Shown in pieces: positions 9,883-17,148 of a stretch of 64,000 nt of DNA. The position numbers and the translations under genes were made by a program. Positions within the stretch are counted from its first letter, which is position 1. Every line of letters starts with the position of its first letter. Origin of the DNA: Paludibacteraceae bacterium (lineage in GTDB: Bacteria > Bacteroidota > Bacteroidia > Bacteroidales > Paludibacteraceae). The stretch covers positions 48,552-112,551 of the forward strand of contig CAJOKE010000001.1 of the NCBI GenBank assembly GCA_905235225.1, given 5' to 3'. The notes beneath the pieces were generated by a model. The model was given only the letters and a program-made list of their open reading frames with translations. It did no database searches and had not been told where the DNA came from.

Positions 9883-12627
9883 TTAGAAATTAAGATTCAA
9901 CCTACAAACAAATGTACGCGGTGCAGACAGTGCCATCGGGCGGAAACTATATTCCGTATTAAGCAGATTATTCACCATAAATTGTACCTCTACATGTTCT
10001 TTGAAGCGGAACGCACAGCGAATATCCATAGTGAAAATACCTGTATTATGTTTTGTCCAATAGTCATGCAGCGACAGCCCATCCTCATAACCGAAGATAA
10101 ACTTACGCGCATAATCCATCAGGTCGGGTTCATCTTTGGCACGCTCATCCACCATAAGATAATCAACCGCCAGAATCTTACTACGGTACATCATATTCAA
10201 TCCGACAGAGAACCATTTGACATTATAGTCAATCGTAGTTTTGAAAGAGTGCTTATTACGATATTTAAGATACTTCGAGTCATTGGATTTATTCTTCATT
10301 TGCAACGGATCGGTATATTGTTTCTCTTCCTCGATTCGTTTGGCATTATCCATATCTTCAGGTTCTGTGAATGTATAGCCGATATTGTAAGCGAGTACCA
10401 TATCATTCTTAATATCCACTTTACCGGCCGTGCTAACCTCTGCTCCATAAATGCGTGCATGGTTGACATTAACGAATTGCGCGCCAATACCAATACCGGC
10501 TCCGCTAAGCGACTTATTTACCTTAATATCCTCAATCATTCCCTGCGCTTCGTCAATAACATCGTAAATGGAGTTAATCATTGAGAAATCCGAGTTACGG
10601 AATAGACCGAATTGATACTCAATCATGTTCTGATATTCGGTATAGAAGGCAGCGACATCAAAGGTACCTGAAACAGGTCCGAATTTATATAGTTGCTTGT
10701 AGCCCAATTCGGCATTGAAACCCGATTCGGGTTTGATGTTATGATTGGGATACACCCCGACTCCACCAATGTCCTTACGGGCAAATTTCTCAGTAATAGA
10801 CGGATTGCGGTATCCTTGTCCGAAACTGGCACGCAGGAATCCGGCTTTATAAATCTCCCAGTTCAAACCGGCCCGGAAGACGGGACGCACAGGGCAAAGC
10901 CACTTACCAAGCTGAATATTAGCCTCCTTATAACTATTATCCATACGATAATACTCCAAACGCATACCGGCACTGAGCGACAGGCGATTAGCGATACGAT
11001 GGTCGTACTGTATATATGCCGCCACATTGTCAGTTTGGTGAGTACCGGTAATATTAGCGGTATTGGTAATATGATTCCAATTTACACCAGTAGTCAAGCG
11101 AACGCCGGATTTCCATTGTTTGGCAAACTGGTAGTCAATATAGCCATTGTATGTCAGTTCAGGACGAGTCGGAGTGTGATCAGTCATCAAATTCAACGCA
11201 TAAGCAACAACATCCTGCAATTCAGCCACGGTACCAGTATATCCCAGACCGTTTTTAACGAGATCAATACCATTAAGTACAGCATCCAACCATTGCTCAT
11301 TTCTGATAGGAACGCCAATACTACTAAACGTAATGAGCAGGGCATCATCCAAGCCAAGGCCGTTGTCCAAGTAATCGGTGATTTTGTCATAATACCCTTT
11401 GACCTTATCCAAATCAAAACTGGTCACGCCCCATTTTACCAAATCCTCGGTGGACATGGTAGCGGAAGGAGTTGTGATATTATCGGATGTCAAATAGAAG
11501 CGGGTACGGATTTTATGGGAAATACCTTTTTCCGTATTATCAAAATTGAAGAACGGATCAATATTGAAATTATGTTCCTTACGCCCCATATTGGTTAACG
11601 GTGAGGGGTGAATGGGGTCCTTCGGGCTGCGCCAGATGAAGAAATCGCCATATTGGTTAGCCACATAATTAAGGTTAAAGCCCATATTCATATATTGGTT
11701 TTCGGGCATAGGCTTGTGGTAAGTCATGTTGCCGCCCATTCTAATGCGGTCATTGAAACTCTGCTGACGGAAGCCCTCATCCTTGAATGCGCTGATTGCG
11801 GCAGAGACATCAAAGTCCCCCACTCTGCGCGAATGTGAAGCCTCAGCACCATAATACAAGGGCAAACGTGCACCGGTATATTTGTAGTTGGAATAATTAT
11901 CATACACGCCAACATATCCGGACACTTTAGTTTCCGGTGTTAACCCCGGGCGTTGGGTACGAACATTGATAACGCCATTCAGGGCAGACGAACCATATAA
12001 CACAGACGAAGCACCTTTAATGACTTCCACCTGCGCGACATTCTCCAACGGAACATTGTTCCAGTTGATTTCGCCGGTTTTAGGATTGAGAATGGTCATA
12101 CCATCCATCAGAACCTGACAACGGGAACCTACACTATAGGTCCAACCGCCACCACCGCGGATACTGGGTTGTTTGTCAATAATCTCGACACCCGGCAGTG
12201 TTTGCAAAGTAGCAGAAATATCGGTTGGAGCCTGGGTTTTGATTGCTTGCGGTTTAATGACATCAATGGTAACGGTAACATCCGTCATACGCTGTTCAAA
12301 ACGACCGGCACTGACAACGACCTCATCCAACACTTCGTTATGAGCTTGGAGTACCAGATTGTATTCCTTGGGAATCGTTTTCAGGACGCGGTCTTCGGTT
12401 TGATACCCGACATATGAAAACTGCAGATGTACGGGGGTAGCAGAGACATTAAGCGAATAACGTCCGTCAATGTCTGTAACAGTTCCCTTTCCATCATCGG
12501 TATTCAGGATAGTAACGCCGATTAAGGGTTCACGAGTAAAAGCGTCTGTAATAATACCGGAAATAACTTCCGCAAAAAGAGTTTGAGTAAAAAAGACTAA
12601 TACACAAATGCTGTAAATTTTTCTCAT
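9883..12627 (-). CDS. TonB-dependent outer-membrane receptor
   Basis: The 914-residue protein has a signal peptide (MRKIYSICVLVFFTQTLFA) and a carboxypeptidase-regulatory-like beta domain at about 20-95 (GIITDAFTREPLIGVTILNT). A TonB box-like stretch is followed by a plug at about 110-225 (VLMDGMTILNP, then VEVIKGASSVLYGSSALNGV) and a 22-strand-type barrel ending in a terminal Phe (RTFVCRLNLNF). No SusD-type partner follows, so it is not a classical Sus pair. Two calycin/PCMD proteins and an adhesin follow instead. The cargo is not evident; metal, haem, vitamin or small glycan are all possible. The ATG at 12627 is chosen over a GTG at 12633. Confidence 0.9.
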   Translation of the reverse strand: MRKIYSICVLVFFTQTLFAEVISGIITDAFTREPLIGVTILNTDDGKGTVTDIDGRYSLNVSATPVHLQFSYVGYQTEDRVLKTIPKEYNLVLQAHNEVLDEVVVSAGRFEQRMTDVTVTIDVIKPQAIKTQAPTDISATLQTLPGVEIIDKQPSIRGGGGWTYSVGSRCQVLMDGMTILNPKTGEINWNNVPLENVAQVEVIKGASSVLYGSSALNGVINVRTQRPGLTPETKVSGYVGVYDNYSNYKYTGARLPLYYGAEASHSRRVGDFDVSAAISAFKDEGFRQQSFNDRIRMGGNMTYHKPMPENQYMNMGFNLNYVANQYGDFFIWRSPKDPIHPSPLTNMGRKEHNFNIDPFFNFDNTEKGISHKIRTRFYLTSDNITTPSATMSTEDLVKWGVTSFDLDKVKGYYDKITDYLDNGLGLDDALLITFSSIGVPIRNEQWLDAVLNGIDLVKNGLGYTGTVAELQDVVAYALNLMTDHTPTRPELTYNGYIDYQFAKQWKSGVRLTTGVNWNHITNTANITGTHQTDNVAAYIQYDHRIANRLSLSAGMRLEYYRMDNSYKEANIQLGKWLCPVRPVFRAGLNWEIYKAGFLRASFGQGYRNPSITEKFARKDIGGVGVYPNHNIKPESGFNAELGYKQLYKFGPVSGTFDVAAFYTEYQNMIEYQFGLFRNSDFSMINSIYDVIDEAQGMIEDIKVNKSLSGAGIGIGAQFVNVNHARIYGAEVSTAGKVDIKNDMVLAYNIGYTFTEPEDMDNAKRIEEEKQYTDPLQMKNKSNDSKYLKYRNKHSFKTTIDYNVKWFSVGLNMMYRSKILAVDYLMVDERAKDEPDLMDYARKFIFGYEDGLSLHDYWTKHNTGIFTMDIRCAFRFKEHVEVQFMVNNLLNTEYSFRPMALSAPRTFVCRLNLNF

Positions 12628-12655
12628 AAGCACACTTTAATCCAAAAAAACGCTG

Positions 12656-12663
12656 CAAAATTA
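12656..12663 (-). promoter_or_regulatory. Probable -7 box for the TonB-receptor operon
   Basis: TAATTTTG on the minus strand, 28 bp upstream of the ATG at 12627, preceded by ATGTAG exactly as in the 5AR promoter at 15808. The -33 element is weak: a TTG lies 16 bp upstream rather than 20. Confidence 0.5.
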
Positions 12664-12750
12664 CTACATTTTTTCGGAACAATCTATAGCAATCAATAAG
12701 AAAAAAATGGCATTTTTTAATCATCACAATAATAATCAACAAATTCTTAA

Positions 12751-12793
12751 CAAAAAACACGACTATTTTTTGATATAAATCTTAATAATCGTG
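12751..12793 (-). terminator. Rho-independent terminator of the steroid-reductase operon
   Basis: On the minus strand CACGATTATT and AATAGTCGTG form a 10-bp stem with one mismatch (12784-12793 with 12758-12767). A run of six T follows at 12752-12757. It begins about 20 bp after the SDR stop codon at 12813. Confidence 0.65.
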
Positions 12794-12812
12794 CATTTTT
12801 ATTCGAATGATG

Positions 12813-13640
12813 TTATTTCTGATATTTACCGACCAATTTAATGGCGAGGAAGACGAGCCAGTCGGGTGTGTGTTTGAGAATTGGTGTGCAAAGCCAGTTA
12901 ATCAACCCCGGAGTATCCGCCTTTTTCCCACGGAACATTTTGCGTAAGGCGCGCTTGACCAATTTCTCCGGCGGAATGCTAACAGTGAGTGCAACAGCCA
13001 ACTTTCGGAGATTAGGTGCCAATCCGAACAAGGCAGTATCCACCGCCCCGGGTGCCATAACGGTAATATTGACGCCTTTCGGTTTAAGTTCATACCAAAT
13101 GGATTTGGAGAAATTATAGATAAACGCTTTCGTGGAATTATATGTCTGAATCCCGGGCATAGCCATCCATGCACTCATGGATGACATATTCAGTATATAG
13201 CCTTTGCGGCGATGTTTACGGCAGATACGCTGTTCCTGCTGTTCCGAAGTCAGAACGCGGTTGCACATTTGTTCCCCGAACAAGCGAGTCAGTTTAGCGA
13301 CAGTAACCACATGGAGATTGAGCATCAACTCAATGCGCTTCATATTCGTCTCACAATACGGATTGAAGAAGAATACTCCGGCATTGTTGATTAAAATATC
13401 CACGACATAATTATTCTCCACGCACCAAGCAAAAAGTTCTTCGGCAGCGTTCTGTTTACTCAGATCAGCATACTTGGCAATAGTTCGGACACCATATTTT
13501 TCAGCAAGGTCAGCAGCCACCTCAGCCAATTCTTTTTCCTGATTGCTAACGAGTAGCAAATCGGTGTGGTAGTCACGTGCCAGCTGTGTGGCATATTGCA
13601 ATCCGATTCCCGAAGACGCCCCTGTCACCAAGGCCAACAT
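12813..13640 (-). CDS. SDR, putative 3-beta-hydroxysteroid dehydrogenase
   Basis: A classical SDR of 275 residues. It has MLALVTGASSGIGLQYATQL (NAD(P)-binding TGxxxGxG), ILINNAG, the catalytic Ser in ILNMSSMSAWMAMPG and YNSTKAFIYNFSK (YxxxK). A short basic insertion after the NNAG region (RVLTSEQQEQRICRKHRRK) distinguishes it from the 3088 paralogue. I chose the ATG at 13640; an ATG at 13655 would add five residues and overlap the upstream stop. It is the last gene of an operon with a 5-alpha-reductase and an OYE-type reductase. In gut Bacteroidetes this gene set makes isoallo-bile acids, with the SDR reducing the 3-oxo group to 3-beta-OH. The substrate here is inferred from that context. Confidence 0.8.
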   Translation of the reverse strand: MLALVTGASSGIGLQYATQLARDYHTDLLLVSNQEKELAEVAADLAEKYGVRTIAKYADLSKQNAAEELFAWCVENNYVVDILINNAGVFFFNPYCETNMKRIELMLNLHVVTVAKLTRLFGEQMCNRVLTSEQQEQRICRKHRRKGYILNMSSMSAWMAMPGIQTYNSTKAFIYNFSKSIWYELKPKGVNITVMAPGAVDTALFGLAPNLRKLAVALTVSIPPEKLVKRALRKMFRGKKADTPGLINWLCTPILKHTPDWLVFLAIKLVGKYQK

Positions 13641-13644
13641 AGCA

Positions 13645-14931
13645 TTATTTTCCATCAGCCAGTTTATATTTTTCGTTAGCTTCTTTCGCGTTTTCTTCCA
13701 GTTTGGCGATTTCCTTCTTGAGGCAATCAGGAATTTTCTCGCCATCCCTCTCCACGCATTCATGGCACTTCATTTCCTTGGAGTACATACGTCCGACGCA
13801 ATAGTTCGACCGCCCGCATCCTGCGTGATAATGCGGATTCTGCTTCACATGATTAACGAAATCAGGATCTTTGATAAGCACATGCGCCAACTGGAAGAGT
13901 TCAAATCCCTCATCCATGATAGTTTGGCAGTTATCCCCCGATTGGACACCGCCGACATAAATGAGGGGAACGTCCTTGATTTCCTGTTGGAAGCGTTTCG
14001 CCTGCTCCATAAAATAGAGTTCCTTGAACGGTTGCGTGGGCATCATAATAGGTCCGACATAGGGAATATGCAGGGCAGCCTTAAGCCACCACAGCGATTT
14101 CATGGGCATATAATGCGCGAGCGTTTTCACCGGCATAGCCGCCCGCAAGATGGTCATGGGCGAACGACTAACCGTTCCGCCGGAAAGGACAATGCCATGT
14201 ACTTTGTGTTTAGCAATCTCTTTCGCGACCTTTATACCTTCCTCAATATCAGAGCCATGCCAACAATCATCCCACATATTGGTTTTGACGACAACCGCCA
14301 TGTCGTTACCGGCATGTGCCATTACTTCATCCAAGACCTCGTTAAGGAAACGGACACGGTTTTCGAAAGAGCCGCCGTATTCATCATGGCGGTGGTTGGT
14401 CCGCGGTGAGATAAATTGCGAGATGAGATAAGCATGTCCGGCATGTATTTCGACGCAATCAAACCCTGCTTTACGGCAAAAATCAACCGCCTCGCCAAAT
14501 TTCTTAACCAGCGATTTTATTTCACTGACTTTAAGTCGGCGGTGAATAGTCGGGGAATAGAGATTAAAACCATTAGAAGCACTAAGCGGCATACAATGGC
14601 ATGTACTAAAGTGCGTCATATTACCACAGTGTCCGAGCTGGATACTCGCTTTAGCCCCTTCGGCATGAACGGCATCGGTCAATTTTTTCAATCCGGGCAG
14701 TGCCTCGTCCCTGACATACAATTGGCCGTCAAAAGAGACGCCGCTCAAATCCACAGCGCAGTATGCCACAGTAGTCATTCCAACTCCGCCGTGTGCGACA
14801 CTGACATGGTAATCATGCAACATCTGTGAAGGCGTATTACCGGTACACATATTCTCAAACGCTGCGGAACGAATAAAACGGTTCCGCAGTGTGATAGGTC
14901 CTAACTGATAGGGAGTAAACAATTTATCCAT
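13645..14931 (-). CDS. OYE-type NADH:flavin oxidoreductase, putative steroid 5-beta-reductase (5BR)
   Basis: A 428-residue Old Yellow Enzyme TIM barrel. Visible signatures are LFTPYQLGPITLRNRFIRSA, IQLGHCGNMTHF, VEIHAGHAYLISQFISPRTN followed by RHDEYGGSFENR, and GGVQSGDNC near the FMN phosphate. It lacks the C-terminal FAD/NAD(P) domains of full-length 2,4-dienoyl-CoA reductase or BaiCD/BaiH enzymes (about 640-670 residues). A Cys cluster survives at about 372-392 (CGRSNYC and CHEC) where those enzymes bind 4Fe-4S. The neighbouring 5-alpha-reductase and SDR suggest reduction of a 3-oxo-delta4-steroid or bile acid to the 5-beta form. It overlaps no neighbour: 5AR lies 28 bp upstream and the SDR 4 bp downstream. 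Confidence 0.85.
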   Translation of the reverse strand: MDKLFTPYQLGPITLRNRFIRSAAFENMCTGNTPSQMLHDYHVSVAHGGVGMTTVAYCAVDLSGVSFDGQLYVRDEALPGLKKLTDAVHAEGAKASIQLGHCGNMTHFSTCHCMPLSASNGFNLYSPTIHRRLKVSEIKSLVKKFGEAVDFCRKAGFDCVEIHAGHAYLISQFISPRTNHRHDEYGGSFENRVRFLNEVLDEVMAHAGNDMAVVVKTNMWDDCWHGSDIEEGIKVAKEIAKHKVHGIVLSGGTVSRSPMTILRAAMPVKTLAHYMPMKSLWWLKAALHIPYVGPIMMPTQPFKELYFMEQAKRFQQEIKDVPLIYVGGVQSGDNCQTIMDEGFELFQLAHVLIKDPDFVNHVKQNPHYHAGCGRSNYCVGRMYSKEMKCHECVERDGEKIPDCLKKEIAKLEENAKEANEKYKLADGK

Positions 14932-14959
14932 TTCTGATTTCGAGTTTCTGAATAATGAT

Positions 14960-15760
14960 TTAATAAATAAAAGGAATGATACGTTTTAACTTTTTGCGGT
15001 CAAACTCATCAGGGAACTCTTTTTCATACTTGAGGTAAATAGAGTTGGCACGCGGAACGAGATTGCAACAAGTGAACCAGAAGAATAACAGACCGGCGAA
15101 CGACCATGTCAAGACAGCGAATCCGAGCCATTCAGTAATTTCGCCCAGATAGTTTGCACTGGTAACATATTTATACAGTCCTTTTTTAGGCAAATAGTGA
15201 TTGGTGTCACCGGGTTTGCGCAAATGGCGGATAACATGGTCACTGTGCATATTGATAATCCATCCGGTAAAGAAAATAACCGTACCAACAATGAAACGCG
15301 GGTCAAGAAGCCAGTCCGGCGTATAAAGTTCCGGGTAATATCGCGGAGCCAAATGGAAGAGCCAGAATCCCTGAATATAGCCATTCACAATATTCCAGAC
15401 GACGGAGAAGACCATAATGATAATCGGCATTTGTCCGTTACCTTTGAGCAGGAACGGAAAAATAAACGAGCGTTGAAAATAATGGAACTCGAAGATAATG
15501 AGAAAAGCCAAATACGGCATTTGCCGTGTCGCGGAATATGGCGACATTCCCCACAAATAAATGACGATAGGAAAAACGGGCATTTCCATAAGTAGCCAGC
15601 CCACCTTGTTGTTGATAGTCGGTCCCCATTTTTCATTACGCATTTTACCATACCCCGCATCCACAAAGTAGAGTGCGATAAAGACGACCAATCCGATCAG
15701 TGCGACAATGAAAAGGAAGTTATAAAAAGAACCTAAATCAGAGTATAAAAATTGTTCCAT
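14960..15760 (-). CDS. Steroid 5-alpha-reductase family protein (5AR)
   Basis: A 266-residue membrane protein with about seven hydrophobic segments. The C-terminal half matches the eukaryotic SRD5A family closely: HSDHVIRHLRKPGDTNHYLP, then YVTSANYLGEITEWLGFAVL with the family's conserved Asn-Tyr and Glu-x-x-Glu-Trp residues, and KLKRIIPFIY at the end. The family reduces the delta4 bond of 3-oxo-delta4-steroids with NADPH. In gut Bacteroidetes such genes give allo (5-alpha) bile acids, together with an OYE-type 5-beta-reductase and an SDR as here. It is first in the operon and has its own promoter. Family assignment is firm; the physiological substrate is inferred. Confidence 0.9.
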   Translation of the reverse strand: MEQFLYSDLGSFYNFLFIVALIGLVVFIALYFVDAGYGKMRNEKWGPTINNKVGWLLMEMPVFPIVIYLWGMSPYSATRQMPYLAFLIIFEFHYFQRSFIFPFLLKGNGQMPIIIMVFSVVWNIVNGYIQGFWLFHLAPRYYPELYTPDWLLDPRFIVGTVIFFTGWIINMHSDHVIRHLRKPGDTNHYLPKKGLYKYVTSANYLGEITEWLGFAVLTWSFAGLLFFWFTCCNLVPRANSIYLKYEKEFPDEFDRKKLKRIIPFIY

Positions 15761-15807
15761 AATTTCGTTTTTTCAGTCAAAAAGTGATTTGCATAACTAT
15801 AACGCGG

Positions 15808-15839
15808 CAAAATTACTACATTTCTCTGATTGAAGCAAA
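15808..15839 (-). promoter_or_regulatory. Promoter of the 5AR-5BR-SDR operon
   Basis: On the minus strand TTTG (15836-15839), a 20-bp spacer and TAATTTTG (15808-15815), 47 bp upstream of the 5AR ATG at 15760. It matches the Bacteroidetes consensus. Confidence 0.75.
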
Positions 15840-15855
15840 CAAATCTTAAAAAAAA

Positions 15856-16779
15856 TCACTTTTTTCCTCTTTTTTGGCAAATAAAGAGACCAATAACAAT
15901 AATTCCGATACCAATCCATTTCAAAAGCGGCATATGCTCATGGAAGAAACAGAGCATAATCAATGCCGTAAAAACAGGGCGGATATTGTTGAATATATTT
16001 GCTTTTGTCACCCCCAAAAAGCGGACGCTGTAACAGAACAGAATAAAGGCGGTTACCGTACTGAGGACAGCCAAATATGAGACGCCTCCGACAGCCGCCC
16101 CGCTTATTTCGCTCACCAACCAAACTGCATGGGGATTCAGGATTGCTTTTGCGCCAGCGACAAGGTAAAACATACACAAAGCGAAAACATCCATCCAAAA
16201 GACCGTTGTAAGCGAGCTATACTGTTTCGGAACTTTTTTGAGTATAATCGAATAGGCAACAGCCATACAAACGGTAATCAAAGATAAAGGAATTGCCCAG
16301 ACGGAGCCTAAAACAAAACTATCATTGCCGGCAAGCACCAAGAGCAACATACCACCCGTAGAGACAAGGATACCGAGAATATTCCAAAAAGTCACTTTCT
16401 CCCTTAAAAAGAAGAACGCAAAAACAGGTGCAATGAGGGGATTGGTACTTAGAAAAGCTTCAGCGATTGTTGGAGTTGCAAAAAGTTTATAGCTGTATGT
16501 TTCAAAGATAAAATACAGAAACGGCTCAAATACGCCGCCGAGGACAAAAAACCAAATATGCTGTTTTTCAACAGGTTGCAGACGAAGGATAGAGTTAGAA
16601 GAAGTTGTTCGGTTAGCGATTAAGCCAATAGCGAGCATCAAAAGGACGCCGAACGTAAAGCGCGACAAGACCAATGTCAGGGGTGCAAAGGAATTCAATG
16701 CCGCTTTGACGGCAATGCCGGATCCAGACCAAATAATCATTGCCACAATGACGGCAATATAAGGAAGAGTTTTTTTCAT
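15856..16779 (-). CDS. EamA-family drug/metabolite transporter
   Basis: A 307-residue protein with ten hydrophobic segments and two EamA repeats, for example WSGSGIAVKAALNSFAPLTL in the first and SYLAVLSTVTAFILFCYSVR in the second. It ends in a basic tail (CQKRGKK). The ATG at 16779 is used; the longer frame starts with TTG inside the promoter. The family exports small metabolites or drugs, and the substrate cannot be read from sequence. It lies upstream of the steroid operon with its own promoter, so co-regulation is not shown. Confidence 0.85.
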   Translation of the reverse strand: MKKTLPYIAVIVAMIIWSGSGIAVKAALNSFAPLTLVLSRFTFGVLLMLAIGLIANRTTSSNSILRLQPVEKQHIWFFVLGGVFEPFLYFIFETYSYKLFATPTIAEAFLSTNPLIAPVFAFFFLREKVTFWNILGILVSTGGMLLLVLAGNDSFVLGSVWAIPLSLITVCMAVAYSIILKKVPKQYSSLTTVFWMDVFALCMFYLVAGAKAILNPHAVWLVSEISGAAVGGVSYLAVLSTVTAFILFCYSVRFLGVTKANIFNNIRPVFTALIMLCFFHEHMPLLKWIGIGIIVIGLFICQKRGKK

Positions 16780-16799
16780 CCTAATCAAATTTCGGGGCG

Positions 16800-16831
16800 C
16801 AAAGGTAGTGCAAAAAGTTGGAAGTACCAAA
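16800..16831 (-). promoter_or_regulatory. Promoter of the EamA transporter gene
   Basis: On the minus strand TTTG (16828-16831), a 20-bp spacer and TACCTTTG (16800-16807), about 20 bp upstream of the ATG at 16779. Confidence 0.75.
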
Positions 16832-16937
16832 CGGAAAATTGAAAATAGCGTATAAAACAGTCAAAAAACGTTGCATTAGCGGATAAATCCGGGGCAAGTG
16901 CGGGTTCAAAATGTCGTCAGTTAGCCGTATTCGAAGG

Positions 16938-17019
16938 ATGAATAGTACAATAATAGTGCAACAATACTACAATAATACTGCAATAATACTGCAATAATAG
17001 TGCGATAATAGTGCGATAA
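16938..17019. repeat. Tandem 11-bp-period repeat array A
   Basis: Seven consecutive 11-mers with consensus AATAATAcTGC (variants AATAATAGTGC, AACAATACTAC, GATAATAGTGC) plus a partial eighth. All units are exactly 11 bp. The array fills the spacer between the FAD/Fe-S oxidoreductase gene and the EamA promoter. The rest of 16832-17148 is a purine-rich tract on the plus strand with no gene I can support. Confidence 0.85.
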
Positions 17020-17148
17020 GGGGTACTGATTATCAGTGAGTTACGAGGATTGAAAAATGGAAGCAAAGGAAGGCGGAAAGTTGAGAGCGGAGAGGGGGCT
17101 GCAGAGAGCGGGAAGGCAGGGGAGCGGGGAGTTATGGGGAGCGGAGGA

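Noticed and set aside
10693..11598. Open frame of 301 codons on the plus strand
   Set aside because: It lies wholly antisense to the TonB-receptor barrel, with no recognisable domain; the receptor frame is convincing.
16938..17019. CRISPR array
   Set aside because: Units are 11 bp without spacers, and no cas genes are present.
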